64,000 bases of DNA from Hymenobacter taeanensis (GTDB lineage: Bacteria; Bacteroidota; Bacteroidia; Cytophagales; Hymenobacteraceae): contig NZ_CP053538.1 in the NCBI RefSeq assembly GCF_013137895.1, positions 2,945,001 through 3,009,000 of the forward strand. Reading direction: 5' to 3'. Below the pieces are notes generated by a model. The model was not told the origin of the DNA. It searched no databases and worked only from the letters and a program-made list of their open reading frames with translations. The position numbers were made by a program, and so were the translations under genes. Of the stretch, positions 16,638-26,791 are shown one piece after another (position 1 is the stretch's first letter; each line of letters begins with the position of its first letter).

Positions 16638-17792
16638 TCATGCAACGGGGGCTTCATACAGCCACGCCATCTGGCTTCGGCTAACAGCAGCGGGGAGGAG
16701 GCGCATGATAGAGTTGCGTAGGCCAGTGAGCAAGGGGTTTTCCCACTGGCCTACCTGACCCAGGCGCCAGGAGGTTTGCACAATGCGCGTAGTGCGCGGC
16801 AAGCGGCGCTGCTCAAACCGCCGGAATGCCGCCACGGGGCTGGAGGTGGCGGCCAGGCAGGTGGCCAGCTCGGCCGCATCTTCCAGAGCCATGCCGGCTC
16901 CCTGGCCCATGTTAGGCGTGGTGGCGTGGCCGGCATCACCCAGCAGAAGCACGCGGCCGTAGGCCAGGTGGCGGAGCGGCTTTAGGTCCAGAATATCATT
17001 CCAGAGGAGCTGGTCGGGGCGGGTGAGGCTAAGCAGGGCCGGTACAGGCGCCGGAAACCGGGCAAATTCCTGCTGCAAATCGGTTACACGGTACGCCCGG
17101 TACCTGGGATTCTGGGGCTCGGGGCTATTCAGGCAGGCAAACCAGTACACCCGGCCGCCACCCACTGGTACGTAGCCAAAGCGCCGGCCTTTCTCACCCC
17201 ATATTTCTGCCGACTCACCCAGCGGGAGCTGCAGGCGGGAGGCGTCAACAATGGCCCGCCAGCAGGTGTACCCGGCGTAGCGCGGCGCCGTTTCGGGCAG
17301 TAGTTGCCGCCGTACCCGGGAGCGGAGCCCATCGGTCCCAATCAGAAAATCAGCTGTGGCGGTTGTGCCATCAGTAAAGTGCACGGTTAGGCCAGTCGGG
17401 GCTTCCTCAAAGCGCTCGAAAGGTTTACCCAGTACCACGGTACCCGCGGGCAAATGGCGCAGCAGCTCTTGCTGCAGCGCCACCCGGTGAATTCCTACAT
17501 TATCGAACCCCAGCTTTTGGGTGAAGGCAGATGTATCGGCGGCTTGCAGCAGGCGGCCTTGCTGATCGAGTAGGTTTAGGTATAGCACGGGTGTGCCGTG
17601 CGCCCGCACCGCATCGTGGAGACCTAGTTGGTGCAGCGCCCGCATGGCATTAGCACCTATTACCACTCCGGCTCCTGTTTCACGCAACTCCGGAGTGGCT
17701 TCATATACGCGCACCGTGTGGCCTAGGCCCAGCAGCGCATGAGCAGTGGTGAGTCCGCCAATGCCGGCTCCAACAATAAGAAAATCTGCCAT
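16638..17792 (-). CDS. FAD-dependent monooxygenase, aromatic hydroxylase type
   Basis: A 384-residue member of the PHBH-like flavoprotein family. The three fingerprints are present: GxGxxG (IVGAGIGGLTTAHALLG), the DG motif (IGTDGLRSRVRRQL) and the GD motif (LLLGDAGHATTPNMGQGAGMALEDA). Such enzymes use NAD(P)H and oxygen to hydroxylate aromatic or related compounds; the substrate is not inferable. The ATG at 17792 places the FAD motif right at the N-terminus; the longer frame from 17852 would begin upstream of the promoter core at 17832. No pathway genes surround it. Confidence 0.88.
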   Translation of the reverse strand: MADFLIVGAGIGGLTTAHALLGLGHTVRVYEATPELRETGAGVVIGANAMRALHQLGLHDAVRAHGTPVLYLNLLDQQGRLLQAADTSAFTQKLGFDNVGIHRVALQQELLRHLPAGTVVLGKPFERFEEAPTGLTVHFTDGTTATADFLIGTDGLRSRVRRQLLPETAPRYAGYTCWRAIVDASRLQLPLGESAEIWGEKGRRFGYVPVGGGRVYWFACLNSPEPQNPRYRAYRVTDLQQEFARFPAPVPALLSLTRPDQLLWNDILDLKPLRHLAYGRVLLLGDAGHATTPNMGQGAGMALEDAAELATCLAATSSPVAAFRRFEQRRLPRTTRIVQTSWRLGQVGQWENPLLTGLRNSIMRLLPAAVSRSQMAWLYEAPVA

Positions 17793-17831
17793 TAGACTGC
17801 GAACTGGCCTAGCTACCAAACTACAACGGCG

Positions 17832-17839
17832 CAAATTTA
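17832..17839 (-). promoter_or_regulatory. TAnnTTTG promoter core of the FAD monooxygenase gene
   Basis: Minus-strand TAAATTTG, an exact match 39 nt before the ATG at 17792. Confidence 0.55.
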
Positions 17840-18240
17840 GCAGGCAGCGCATGATGCGCTAATGAAGCCAGCAACTGCTAGGGTAGGAGAAATACGCAAG
17901 AATTCGGCGGCAATTACTGGCCCAGCGCTGTCGGCAACGAGTACTTCACGCGCGGGTGCAGGCAGGAATATTCAGAATCTAATTACTTGGTTCAGCCACG
18001 CCCAGCAATGTAAAACTGCCAGTATATGTGCGGAGAGATTGGCTCTGAACAATGACAAAATAACTGACCGTAAAAATAAATTACAGCCGCAGCAGGGATA
18101 AAGTGAAGTGGGTATAAAGTGGCGTATAATAAGTTGAACTGTAGAGTGATGTGCGCTCAAAAGTGCCTCCTAATCACCTGCATGAAGTTTTGCTTCATGT
18201 AGTCTTCATGCCATGCCGAGTGCTTTGTATCACTCAACCG

Positions 18241-18327
18241 ATGATACGCGCACTACGGCAGTCATATTTCACAGCTTTTTTGCTGGCCCTCACCGGGCTA
18301 TGGCTGCACGCTAGCCCCGTCAATTAG
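18241..18327 (+). CDS. possible 28-residue signal-peptide-like ORF or gene remnant
   Basis: An ATG-initiated frame encodes MIRALRQSYFTAFLLALTGL followed by WLHASPVN, then stops. It looks exactly like a signal peptide with the stop just after a likely cleavage site. It could be a truncated gene remnant, a small secreted peptide, or chance. No downstream continuation was seen in any frame. Confidence 0.2.
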   Translation: MIRALRQSYFTAFLLALTGLWLHASPVN

Positions 18328-18370
18328 TAAGCATGCACGAAGATAAACTAGGTAGTACCGCTCAGCGCAC

Positions 18371-18405
18371 CCACTCCTCGGAGTGGAATATGCAACCTCC
18401 ATATT
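18371..18405. promoter_or_regulatory. paired dyad symmetries upstream of the efflux operon
   Basis: CCACTCC-TC-GGAGTGG (18371-18386) abuts AATATG-7 nt-CATATT (18387-18405). They lie about 110-145 bp before the promoter core and could be operators; binding is untested. Confidence 0.3.
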
Positions 18406-18514
18406 GGCAGCGGTTTACGCAACCCAGATGCCGCCCCCTCAACCCGGTAGCCCTCGTGCCTAGCACGCTACTGGCCTAGGCAGGCACCGCTTCGCATTCA
18501 ATCCACTTCAACCA

Positions 18515-18522
18515 TATTCTTG
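18515..18522 (+). promoter_or_regulatory. near-consensus promoter core of the RND efflux operon
   Basis: TATTCTTG matches TAnnTTTG at all but one base and lies 36 nt before the ATG at 18559. Confidence 0.4.
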
Positions 18523-18558
18523 GATCACCAAACGCCTGTTAAGGCAACTAAGACCCTT

Positions 18559-19647
18559 ATGAAAAGAAGGTTCGTGCTCATGTGTGTGGGCTTGGGCGTC
18601 TTGTATTCCGCTACAAGCTGCTCAGAAAAAAAAGAAGAAAAAGAAGAACAGGTTAAATACCTGGTTACCAGTGCTTGGCAGAAGGACACGACCATCACCA
18701 AGGAGTATGTGTCGCAGATTCACGCCTACCAGCACATTGAGGTGCGGGCGCTGGAGAAAGGTTACCTCCAGAAGATTTACGTGGATGAAGGCCAGCACGT
18801 GCAGCAGGGTCAGCTCATGTTCCAGATTATGCCCATGGTCTACAAAGCCGAGCTGCAGAAGTCGAAAGCAGAGGCCAGCTATGTAAATCTGGAGTATCAG
18901 AACACCAAGCAGCTAGCCGATAAGAACGTAGTTTCCAAAAACGAGCTAGCGCTGGCCCAAGCTAAGCTAGATAAGGCAAACGCCGAAGTAGGCCTGGCCA
19001 AAACCCACCTCGATTTCACCACCATTCGGGCCCCGTTCAGCGGCATGATGGACCATTTTCAGGCCCGGTTGGGTAGCCTGGTGGATGAAGGCGACCTGCT
19101 GACCACCCTCTCCGACAACAGCAAGATGTGGGTGTACTTCAACGTACCGGAGGCAGAGTACTTGTCCTACAAAGCGCACGCGCGTAACGAGGACGAAACC
19201 AAGGTTAACCTGAAGATGGCCAATAACGAGGTATTTCAGTACCCCGGCGTGGTGCAAACCATTGAGGCTGACTTTAATAACGAAACTGGCAACATCGCCT
19301 TCCGAGCCACTTTCCCCAACCCCAAAGGGCTGCTGCGAAACGGCGAAACGGGCAGTGTGCTCATGACGGTGCCCCTGAAGAACGCCCTCATTATACCCCA
19401 AAAAGCCACGTTCGAAGTTCTGGAAAAGAAGTTCGTGTACGTGGTAGACAAGAACAATGTGGTTCACCAGAAAGAAGTAACGGTGGCGTCAGAAATGCCC
19501 CAACTGTACATTATTTCAGGTGGCCTAGCCGCCTCCGACAAGATCATGTTGGAGGGTATCCGGAAAGTGAAGGATGGCGACAAAATCAGCTTCACCTACC
19601 AAGATCCCAAGGTGGTAGCCTCGCACTTAAAAGTGTATTCTGAATAG
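18559..19647 (+). CDS. RND efflux periplasmic adaptor (membrane fusion protein)
   Basis: A 362-residue HlyD/AcrA-type adaptor with a lipoprotein signal ending in ATSC, so the mature protein is lipid-anchored. A charged Lys/Glu stretch encoded by an A-rich tract follows the Cys. The biotinyl-lipoyl half-motifs (VRALEKGYLQKIYVDEGQHV and TTIRAPFSGMMDHFQARLGS), a coiled-coil hairpin of about 55 residues between them, and beta-barrel and membrane-proximal domains follow. It links the inner-membrane pump to the outer-membrane channel. The ATG at 18559 opens the signal peptide; the TTG at 18520 overlaps the promoter core. First gene of a three-gene efflux operon. Confidence 0.93.
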   Translation: MKRRFVLMCVGLGVLYSATSCSEKKEEKEEQVKYLVTSAWQKDTTITKEYVSQIHAYQHIEVRALEKGYLQKIYVDEGQHVQQGQLMFQIMPMVYKAELQKSKAEASYVNLEYQNTKQLADKNVVSKNELALAQAKLDKANAEVGLAKTHLDFTTIRAPFSGMMDHFQARLGSLVDEGDLLTTLSDNSKMWVYFNVPEAEYLSYKAHARNEDETKVNLKMANNEVFQYPGVVQTIEADFNNETGNIAFRATFPNPKGLLRNGETGSVLMTVPLKNALIIPQKATFEVLEKKFVYVVDKNNVVHQKEVTVASEMPQLYIISGGLAASDKIMLEGIRKVKDGDKISFTYQDPKVVASHLKVYSE

Positions 19648-19654
19648 TTGCTAC

Positions 19655-19698
19655 TTGCTGATTGCCAGTTGTTAGCATGGTTCTAACAATCAGCAACC
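19655..19698 (+). other. intercistronic stem-loop in the efflux operon
   Basis: TTGCTGATTG (19655-19664) and TTGTTAG (19669-19675) can pair with CTAACAATCAGCAA (19683-19696) in the 78-bp gap between adaptor and pump genes, with a bulge. It could tune relative expression of the two genes. Confidence 0.35.
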
Positions 19699-19725
19699 AA
19701 CAAGTGTCAGCTAAACTCACCCGCT

Positions 19726-22700
19726 ATGTTTAGTAGATTCCTTCGTAGGCCAGTGTTTGCCATCGTTATATCGGTGGTAATCATGTTCCTGGGTGTTCTG
19801 GCCATCAAAACCCTCCCCAACTCTCAGTTCCCGGAGATTTCGCCGCCCATGGTTATGGTGAGCACGGCGTACCCGGGCGCCAGCGCCAAGGTGCTTACCG
19901 AATCGGTGCTTATCCCGTTGGAGCAGGCCATTAACGGTGTGCCCGGCATGAAGTACATGACTTCTGACGCCGTTTCGGCTGGTGAGGCCAACATTCAGAT
20001 CGTGTTCAACCTGGGCACCGACCCCGAGCAGGCGGTAGTAAACGTAAACACCCGTATTGCCCAGATCCTGAACCGCCTGCCGGTGCTGGTGCAGCGTGAA
20101 GGCGTGGTGGTAAACCGTGTGGTGCCGAACATGCTGATGTATGTTAACCTCTACAGCAAGGACAAGAATACCGACATGCGGTACTTGTTCAACTATGCCG
20201 GGGTAAATATGCTGCCCGAAATCCAGCGTATCGACGGTATTGGTCGGGCCAGCATCCTGGGTTCTCGCCAGTACGCCATGCGCGTGTGGCTGAAGCCCGA
20301 CCGTATGCGGGCCTACAACCTCTCCGTGGATGACGTGATGGAGGCTCTCAACGACCAGAGCGTGATCGGCTCGCCGGGGCGTATTGGCCGCTCCGACGGT
20401 AAAGAGGCCTCGGCGCTGGAATACGTGCTAACCTATAAGGGGCGTTTTAACGATGTAGAGGAGTATAAGAACGTTATCATCAAGGCCAACGCCAACGGTG
20501 AAACGCTCCGCCTCAAGGACGTGGCCAACGTGGAACTAGGGTCGGAGTTTTACGACATCTACTCCAACCTCGATGGCTACCCCTCGGCGGCCATCATGCT
20601 GAAGCAGACCTACGGCTCAAACGCTAGTGATGTAATCAAGAGCGTGAAAGCCAAGCTGGAGGAGCTGAAGAAAACCATGCCTCCTGGCATGGACTACAAA
20701 ATCAGCTACGACGTATCGAATTTCCTCGATGCCTCCACCGAAAACGTAATTCACACCCTGCGTGACGCCTTTATTCTGGTGGCCATTGTGGTGTTCCTGT
20801 TCCTCGGCGACTGGCGCTCCACGCTTATCCCGATTATTGCGGTGCCGGTGTCATTGGTGGGGGCGTTCATCGCCATGCAGGCCTTCGGCATGACCATCAA
20901 CATGATTACGCTCTTCGCCCTGGTACTGGCAATTGGTATCGTGGTCGATGATGCCATTGTGGTGGTGGAAGCCGTGCACGCCAAAATGGAAGAGAAACAC
21001 CTTTCGCCCTACGGCGCGGTGCGTGAGGTAGTAGGCGAAATCAGCGGCGCTATTATCGCCATTACCATTCTGATGACGGCTGTATTCGTGCCGGTGGCCT
21101 TCATGAGCGGCCCGGTGGGTATTTTCTACCGTCAGTTCTCCATCACCATGGCCTCGTCTATCGTCATCTCGGGTATTGTGGCCCTGACGCTGACGCCGGT
21201 GCTGTGCGCCATGATTCTGAAGAACAACCACGGTCAGGCTCGCAAGAAAACCCCTATAAATCAGTTCATCGATTGGTTTAACCGTGGGTTTGAGCGCCTG
21301 ACCGGCCGCTATACCAATATCCTGGAAAAGGTAGTTGACCGCCGGGTATTCACCTTTGGTATCCTGATTGCCTTTGGCTTCGGCATCTTTGGTATTTCCT
21401 CTACGCTGCCCTCGGGCTTTATCCCCGCTGAGGACCAGGGCATGCTCTACGCCATCATCCAGACGCCGCCCGGCTCAACGCTGGAGCGTACCAATGCACT
21501 GTCACAGCAGCTCTCGAAGCTCGCCGAGAAAGTCCCCGGCATCGAAAGCATTTCCTCGCTGGCCGGTTATGAGGTACTCACGGAGGGCCGCGGCTCGAAC
21601 GCTGGTACGCTGCTGATCAGCCTTAAGCCGTGGGAAGAGCGCAAGGAGTCCGTTCACGACATCGTGATGAACCTGGAGGAAAAGGCCAAGGATATCCCTG
21701 GCGCGACCATTGAGTTCTTCGAGCCACCAGCAGTACCCGGCTATGGCGCTGCGGGCGGTTTCCAGCTGCAGCTGCTTGATAAAACGGCCACCGGCGACTA
21801 CAAGGCGCTAGAGAAAGTAAACGAGGACTTCATGGCCGAGCTGAAGAAGCGCAAAGAGCTGGCTGGCCTGTTCACGTTCTTCTCAGCGAACTATCCGCAG
21901 TATGAGCTGCAGATTGACAACCAGCTGGCCATGCAGAAAGGGGTGAGCATCGGCAATGCCATGAACACGCTCTCCATCATGATTGGCTCCACCTACGAGC
22001 TGGGCTTCATCAAGTATCAGCGCTTCTTTAAGGTGTTCGTGCAGGCCTCCCCGGAGTACCGCCGCTTGCCCAAGGACGTGCTGGACATGTGGGTGAAGAA
22101 CGACAAAGGCGAAATGGTGCCGCTTTCGGCCTTCATGAAGATTGTGAAGAGCCAGGGCGCCAACGAAATTAACCGCTACAACATGTACCCCACGGCTTCT
22201 ATCCGCGGCGATGCAGCGGCGGGCTACAGCTCGGGTGAGGCCATTAAGGCCGTGCAGGAAGTGGCAGCCAAAACCTTGCCCCGCGGCTATGACATTGACT
22301 GGGGTGGTTTGTCGAAAGATGAGGTATCGCGCGGTAATGAGGCTATCTACATCTTCCTTGTGGTTATCGTGTTCGTGTACTTGGTACTGGCCGCTCAGTA
22401 CGAAAGCTTCTTGCTGCCACTAGCGGTAATCTTGTCTTTACCCGCGGGTATCTTCGGCTCATTCCTGCTGATTAAAACCATGGGTCTGGCCAACAACATC
22501 TACGCTCAGGTAGGCCTGGTAATGCTCGTAGGCCTGTTGGGTAAGAACGCGGTGTTGATTGTAGAATTCGCGGTGCAGAAGCATGAGGAAGGTATGTCGG
22601 TGCGGGATGCGGCTATTGAGGGCGCTAAGGTGCGTTTCCGCCCCATCCTGATGACCTCCTTCGCCTTTATTGCCGGCCTGATTCCGCTGGTACTGGCCCA

Positions 22701-22905
22701 CGGTGCCGGCGCTATCGGTAACCGCACCATTGGTACCTCAGCCCTCGGAGGTATGCTGTTCGGTACCATCTTCGGGGTAATCATCGTGCCCGGTCTGTAC
22801 TACATCTTCGGCACCCTGGCCGCTGGCCGCAAGCTGATTGGGGATGAAAATGAACACCCTCTGTCAGAATTCGAGCCGCACGTATTAGTTGAAGAACATG
22901 CTTAA
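19726..22905 (+). CDS. RND efflux pump, HAE1 family inner-membrane transporter
   Basis: A 1059-residue AcrB-type transporter of normal length. It opens with FLRRPVFAIVISVVIMFLGV (TM1), has two large periplasmic loops, and TM4 contains VVDDAIVVVEAVHAKME with the paired Asp residues of proton relay. The second half repeats the fold, with TM10 including the essential Lys in GKNAVLIVEFA. It exchanges protons for drugs, bile salts or other amphiphiles from the inner membrane and periplasm. It lies 78 bp after the adaptor, and the next gene starts inside its last codons, so translation of pump and channel is coupled. Confidence 0.96.
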   Translation: MFSRFLRRPVFAIVISVVIMFLGVLAIKTLPNSQFPEISPPMVMVSTAYPGASAKVLTESVLIPLEQAINGVPGMKYMTSDAVSAGEANIQIVFNLGTDPEQAVVNVNTRIAQILNRLPVLVQREGVVVNRVVPNMLMYVNLYSKDKNTDMRYLFNYAGVNMLPEIQRIDGIGRASILGSRQYAMRVWLKPDRMRAYNLSVDDVMEALNDQSVIGSPGRIGRSDGKEASALEYVLTYKGRFNDVEEYKNVIIKANANGETLRLKDVANVELGSEFYDIYSNLDGYPSAAIMLKQTYGSNASDVIKSVKAKLEELKKTMPPGMDYKISYDVSNFLDASTENVIHTLRDAFILVAIVVFLFLGDWRSTLIPIIAVPVSLVGAFIAMQAFGMTINMITLFALVLAIGIVVDDAIVVVEAVHAKMEEKHLSPYGAVREVVGEISGAIIAITILMTAVFVPVAFMSGPVGIFYRQFSITMASSIVISGIVALTLTPVLCAMILKNNHGQARKKTPINQFIDWFNRGFERLTGRYTNILEKVVDRRVFTFGILIAFGFGIFGISSTLPSGFIPAEDQGMLYAIIQTPPGSTLERTNALSQQLSKLAEKVPGIESISSLAGYEVLTEGRGSNAGTLLISLKPWEERKESVHDIVMNLEEKAKDIPGATIEFFEPPAVPGYGAAGGFQLQLLDKTATGDYKALEKVNEDFMAELKKRKELAGLFTFFSANYPQYELQIDNQLAMQKGVSIGNAMNTLSIMIGSTYELGFIKYQRFFKVFVQASPEYRRLPKDVLDMWVKNDKGEMVPLSAFMKIVKSQGANEINRYNMYPTASIRGDAAAGYSSGEAIKAVQEVAAKTLPRGYDIDWGGLSKDEVSRGNEAIYIFLVVIVFVYLVLAAQYESFLLPLAVILSLPAGIFGSFLLIKTMGLANNIYAQVGLVMLVGLLGKNAVLIVEFAVQKHEEGMSVRDAAIEGAKVRFRPILMTSFAFIAGLIPLVLAHGAGAIGNRTIGTSALGGMLFGTIFGVIIVPGLYYIFGTLAAGRKLIGDENEHPLSEFEPHVLVEEHA

Positions 22906-24337
22906 GAGTCGCATATATCAAGGCCTGACTGCCGCTTGTTTGGCCTTGGCCGTAGCTGGGTGTAAAACGCCGGAGCTAGTAGAAAGAAAAGCAAACCGCA
23001 CTGTGCCGGCCAGCTATGGCATTGCCGGCATAAAAGACACGGTCAGTACGGCGGCGGGCCAGTGGAAAAGCTTTTTCACTGACCCTAACCTGGTAGCCCT
23101 CATTGACACCGCGCTGCAACGCAATCAGGAGCTGAACATCTCGCTGCAGGAAATTCAAATTGCCCGCAATGAGGTTCAAATCCGGAAAGGGGAGTACCTG
23201 CCCTTCGTAGGCCTGGGTGCCAAAGCCGAAGCCGAGAGGCCTAGCCGCTATACGCTGCAGGGCGCGACGGAAGAAGCCATCAACATCAAGCCCGAGCACC
23301 GCAACCCCGACCCATTGCAGAACTACCAGATTGGCGCCTTTGCCAGCTGGGAAGTGGATATCTGGCATAAACTGCGCAACTCGCGGAAGTCGGCGGCCCT
23401 GCGCTACCTGGCTACAGTAGAAGGCCGCAACTTCACAGTAACCAACCTGATTGCCGAAATTGCCACCTCGTACTACGAGCTCTTGGCCCTCGACAACCAG
23501 CTGGCTATTGTGCGCCAGAACATTGAGCTGCAAACCAACGCCCTTGAGCTGGTGCGGTTGCAGAAGGAGTCGGCCCGCACCACGGAGCTGGCCGTGCAGC
23601 GTTTTGAGGCGCAAGTACACAATACTCGCAGCCTGCAGTACAATATTCAGCAGCGCATTACGGAAACCGAGAACCGGATTAACTTCCTGGTAGGCCGGTA
23701 TCCGCAGCCTATTATTCGCAACGACGCGTCGTTTAATGAGCTGGTGCCCATGGTGGTGCAGACGGGGGTTCCGGCCCAGCTATTGCAAAACCGCCCCGAT
23801 ATTCGGCAGGCGGAGCAGAATCTGGCTGCGGCGAAGCTGGATATTCAGGTGGCACGAGCCAACTTCTACCCAGCCCTCCGCATAACGGGCGGTGCTGGCT
23901 TCGGGGCTTTCAAGCCCGGCCTGATCTTCTCCACGCCTGAGTCTATGCTGTACTCGTTGGCTGGTGATTTGGTAGCTCCCCTGGTAAACCGTAATGGCAT
24001 TAAAGCCGTGTACGGCAACGCCACCGCTGCCCAAATTCAGGCCGCTTACAACTACGAGCGCACCATCCTGAACGCCTACGTGGAAGTAGCCAACCAGCTA
24101 GCCAGTATCAATAACCTGGCAAAGAGCTACAATGAGAAGGCGCAAGCCGTGCAGGCCCTGAATCAGTCGAGCACCATCTCCAACAGCCTCTTTCGCTCGG
24201 CCCGCGCCGACTATACCGAAGTGCTCTTCACCCAACGTGATGCCTTAGAATCGAAATTCGACCTGATCGAAACCAAGATGCAACAGCTCAACGCCTCGGT
24301 GAACGTGTACCGAGCCCTGGGTGGCGGCTGGAAATAA
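22898..24337 (+). CDS. RND efflux outer-membrane lipoprotein, TolC/NodT family
   Basis: A 479-residue outer-membrane factor. The signal peptide ends in the lipobox AVAGC, so it is a lipoprotein like OprM. Two OEP domains follow, each with long coiled-coil helices; RPDIRQAEQNLAAAKLDIQVARANFYPAL is the family's typical second-repeat sequence. It forms the trimeric outer-membrane channel of the tripartite pump. Two starts are possible (TTG 22889, ATG 22898); the ATG gives a clean signal peptide and an 8-nt overlap with the pump gene. A strong terminator ends the operon. Confidence 0.93.
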   Translation: MLKSRIYQGLTAACLALAVAGCKTPELVERKANRTVPASYGIAGIKDTVSTAAGQWKSFFTDPNLVALIDTALQRNQELNISLQEIQIARNEVQIRKGEYLPFVGLGAKAEAERPSRYTLQGATEEAINIKPEHRNPDPLQNYQIGAFASWEVDIWHKLRNSRKSAALRYLATVEGRNFTVTNLIAEIATSYYELLALDNQLAIVRQNIELQTNALELVRLQKESARTTELAVQRFEAQVHNTRSLQYNIQQRITETENRINFLVGRYPQPIIRNDASFNELVPMVVQTGVPAQLLQNRPDIRQAEQNLAAAKLDIQVARANFYPALRITGGAGFGAFKPGLIFSTPESMLYSLAGDLVAPLVNRNGIKAVYGNATAAQIQAAYNYERTILNAYVEVANQLASINNLAKSYNEKAQAVQALNQSSTISNSLFRSARADYTEVLFTQRDALESKFDLIETKMQQLNASVNVYRALGGGWK

Positions 24338-24382
24338 AAGTTGTAATGGTTTCCTGCAAGTAGGCCACTAGTCTACTTCTCA

Positions 24383-24417
24383 GCAAAAGGCCTCTCCAAT
24401 CTGGAGAGGCCTTTTGC
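24383..24417 (+). terminator. terminator of the RND efflux operon
   Basis: A 15-bp perfect stem (GCAAAAGGCCTCTCC at 24383-24397, complement at 24403-24417) with a 5-nt loop, ending in TTTTGC. Confidence 0.85.
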
Positions 24418-24683
24418 ATATCTGATTGTTGAGGAAGGTAGTCTATGGTCTCGAATAGCATCAGTGCACACTACAATGACCGTGTTAAACGCAATCCTAC
24501 ACAAAGGAGTGGCCTATAGTATGAATGGTAAGCAAGAAGGCTCCTCATTCTGAGCGGATTTGAAGGCTGCGGGAAGCAAGCAGGTAGTTCGACTGCTCTG
24601 ATGTGCTTATTAGCCGCCCGTGGTGCATAGAAATGATTTTTAGCGAGCACCCGGGATAGACGCTGCACAACGTACCAATTCAT
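24418..24683. other. intergenic stretch between two terminators
   Basis: About 265 bp between the convergent efflux and dnaK terminators. No gene, RNA or repeat is recognised. Confidence 0.4.
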
Positions 24684-24719
24684 AAAAAAGGCCCAGAGCA
24701 ATTGCCCTGGGCCTTTTTT
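24684..24719 (-). terminator. terminator of dnaK
   Basis: A 13-bp perfect stem (24684-24696 with 24707-24719) with a 10-nt loop; A6 and T6 tracts at the base make it active in both directions. Confidence 0.85.
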
Positions 24720-24740
24720 ATGAGCTACTCCTCGAGAGGA

Positions 24741-26687
24741 TTACTTGCCTACTTCTTCGTAGTCAACGTCCGTAACGTTGTCGTGGGGCTGGCCTTGCTG
24801 GCCATTGCCGCCGGGCTGGCCGGCACCGCCGAAGGGGTTGCCACCGTCAGCACCGGGCTGGCCGTCGGCACCGCTCTGGGTAGCGGCGTACATCTCTTGC
24901 GAGGCAGCCTGCCAAGCAGTGTTGATGGCTTCCATAGCAGAATCAATCTGGCCCAGGTCCTTGCTCTCGTGAGCCTTCTTGAGGTCAGCGAGGGCGTTTT
25001 CAACGGCCGTCTTGTTGCCTGCGCTCAGCTTATCGCCGTACTCCTTCAACTGCTTCTCAGTCTGGAAGATCATGGAGTCAGCCTGGTTAACTTTCTCAAT
25101 GCGCTCTTTCTCCTGCTTGTCAGCTTCAGCGTTGGCGGCAGCTTCGTTACGCATACGCTCAATGTCAGCGTCGGTGAGGCCCGAGGAGGCTTCGATGCGG
25201 ATCTTCTGCTCTTTACCGGTGCCTTTGTCTTTGGCCGACACGTGCAGAATACCGTTGGCGTCAATGTCAAAGGTTACTTCGATTTGCGGAACACCACGGG
25301 GTGCTGGCGGAATCGAGTCGAGGTGGAAGCGGCCGATGGTGCGGTTCTGCGAAGCCAATGGGCGCTCACCCTGCAGCACGTGAATCTCAACCGAAGGCTG
25401 GTTATCAGAGGCAGTCGAGAAGGTCTCCGACTTCTTGGTAGGAATGGTCGTGTTCGACTCGATTAGCTTGGTCATAACACCGCCCATCGTTTCGATACCC
25501 AGCGAAAGCGGGGTCACGTCGAGCAGCAGCACGTCCTTTACTTCACCGGTCAGTACACCACCTTGAATGGCAGCGCCCACGGCTACTACTTCGTCGGGGT
25601 TAACGCCTTTTGAAGGCTTCTTGCCGAAGAACTTCTCTACCTCCTCCTGGATGCGGGGGATACGCGTAGAACCACCCACCAAGATTACTTCGTCGATGTC
25701 AGAAGTGCTCAAGCCAGCATCTTGCAGGGCCTTTTTGCAGGGCTCCATCGAGCGGCGTACGAGGCTGTCAGCGAGCTGCTCGAACTTCGCGCGGCTCAGC
25801 TTTACCACCAAGTGCTTGGGGCCCGAAGCCGTAGCCGTTACGTAGGGCAGGTTGATTTCAGTTTCTGAAGAGCTCGACAGCTCCACTTTGGCCTTCTCAG
25901 CAGCTTCTTTCAAGCGCTGCAGGGCCATAGCGTCTTTACGCAGGTCGAGGCCTTCGTTTTCGCTAGCGAAAGTCTCCGCCAGGAAGTTGATGATTACTTG
26001 GTCGAAGTCGTCGCCACCGAGGTGGGTGTCGCCGTTGGTGCTCAGCACTTCAAACACACCATCACCCAGCTCTAGAATTGAGATGTCGAAGGTACCACCA
26101 CCAAGGTCGTACACGGCAATCTTCTGGTCTTTGTGCTTCTTATCGAGGCCGTAGGCCAGTGCAGCGGCAGTGGGCTCGTTGATAATGCGCTTTACATCGA
26201 GGCCAGCAATGGCGCCAGCTTCTTTGGTAGCTTGACGCTGGGCGTCGTTGAAGTAAGCAGGCACCGTAATAACGGCTTCCGTTACCGACTGGCCTAGGTA
26301 CTCCTCAGCGGTCTGCTTCATTTTCTGCAGTACCATGGCAGAAATTTCCTGCGGAGTGTACTGCCGGTCGCCAATTTTCACGGCTACCGTGTTGTTAGAG
26401 CCACGCTCCAGCTCATACGAAACGTGCTTCGCTTCTTCGGTTACTTCACCGAAGCCGCGACCCATGAAGCGCTTAATAGACTGGATGGTGTTCGTAGGGT
26501 TGGTAATGGCCTGACGCTTAGCGGGGTCACCTACTTTACGTTCGCCTTTACCGTTATCGAGGAACGCCACGATCGAGGGAGTCGTGCGGCGGCCTTCGCT
26601 ATTCGGAATCACCACCGGCTCGTTGCCTTCCATTACGGCCACGCACGAGTTGGTGGTGCCGAGGTCAATACCGATTATTTTGCCCAT
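24741..26687 (-). CDS. dnaK: molecular chaperone DnaK (Hsp70)
   Basis: A 648-residue Hsp70. The ATPase domain opens with [43 protein letters not shown] and [11 protein letters not shown] are the three Hsp70 signatures. The substrate-binding domain begins near [17 protein letters not shown]. The C-terminal lid ends in a Gly/Gln/Pro-rich tail and a final acidic motif [11 protein letters not shown], as in bacterial DnaK. It binds hydrophobic peptides in cycles of ATP hydrolysis with DnaJ and GrpE, neither of which is adjacent. A perfect GTGACA-3 nt-TGTCAC dyad lies about 105 bp upstream of the ATG and may be a control site. Confidence 0.98.
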   Translation of the reverse strand: MGKIIGIDLGTTNSCVAVMEGNEPVVIPNSEGRRTTPSIVAFLDNGKGERKVGDPAKRQAITNPTNTIQSIKRFMGRGFGEVTEEAKHVSYELERGSNNTVAVKIGDRQYTPQEISAMVLQKMKQTAEEYLGQSVTEAVITVPAYFNDAQRQATKEAGAIAGLDVKRIINEPTAAALAYGLDKKHKDQKIAVYDLGGGTFDISILELGDGVFEVLSTNGDTHLGGDDFDQVIINFLAETFASENEGLDLRKDAMALQRLKEAAEKAKVELSSSSETEINLPYVTATASGPKHLVVKLSRAKFEQLADSLVRRSMEPCKKALQDAGLSTSDIDEVILVGGSTRIPRIQEEVEKFFGKKPSKGVNPDEVVAVGAAIQGGVLTGEVKDVLLLDVTPLSLGIETMGGVMTKLIESNTTIPTKKSETFSTASDNQPSVEIHVLQGERPLASQNRTIGRFHLDSIPPAPRGVPQIEVTFDIDANGILHVSAKDKGTGKEQKIRIEASSGLTDADIERMRNEAAANAEADKQEKERIEKVNQADSMIFQTEKQLKEYGDKLSAGNKTAVENALADLKKAHESKDLGQIDSAMEAINTAWQAASQEMYAATQSGADGQPGADGGNPFGGAGQPGGNGQQGQPHDNVTDVDYEEVGK

Positions 26688-26791
26688 TTGACTGGTTATC
26701 GTTAGGAGTTGAGGTGTCAGATACTAGATGCGAATTACTCGCACCGGGTGAATTACAAGACGCGTACCAGCCACAGAAATGGCTCTTTTTT

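Larger units (their letters stand above)
17840..18558. other. regulatory intergenic region upstream of the RND efflux operon
   Basis: More than 700 bp separate the divergent monooxygenase and efflux genes. The region holds dyad symmetries at 18181-18199, 18371-18386 and 18387-18405, a 28-codon frame at 18241, and a near-consensus promoter at 18515. No transcriptional regulator gene lies here. The rest shows nothing recognisable. Confidence 0.45.

Noticed and set aside
17862..18101. 79-codon open frame between the FAD monooxygenase and efflux operon
   Set aside because: No motif, no start signal, and poor codon composition.
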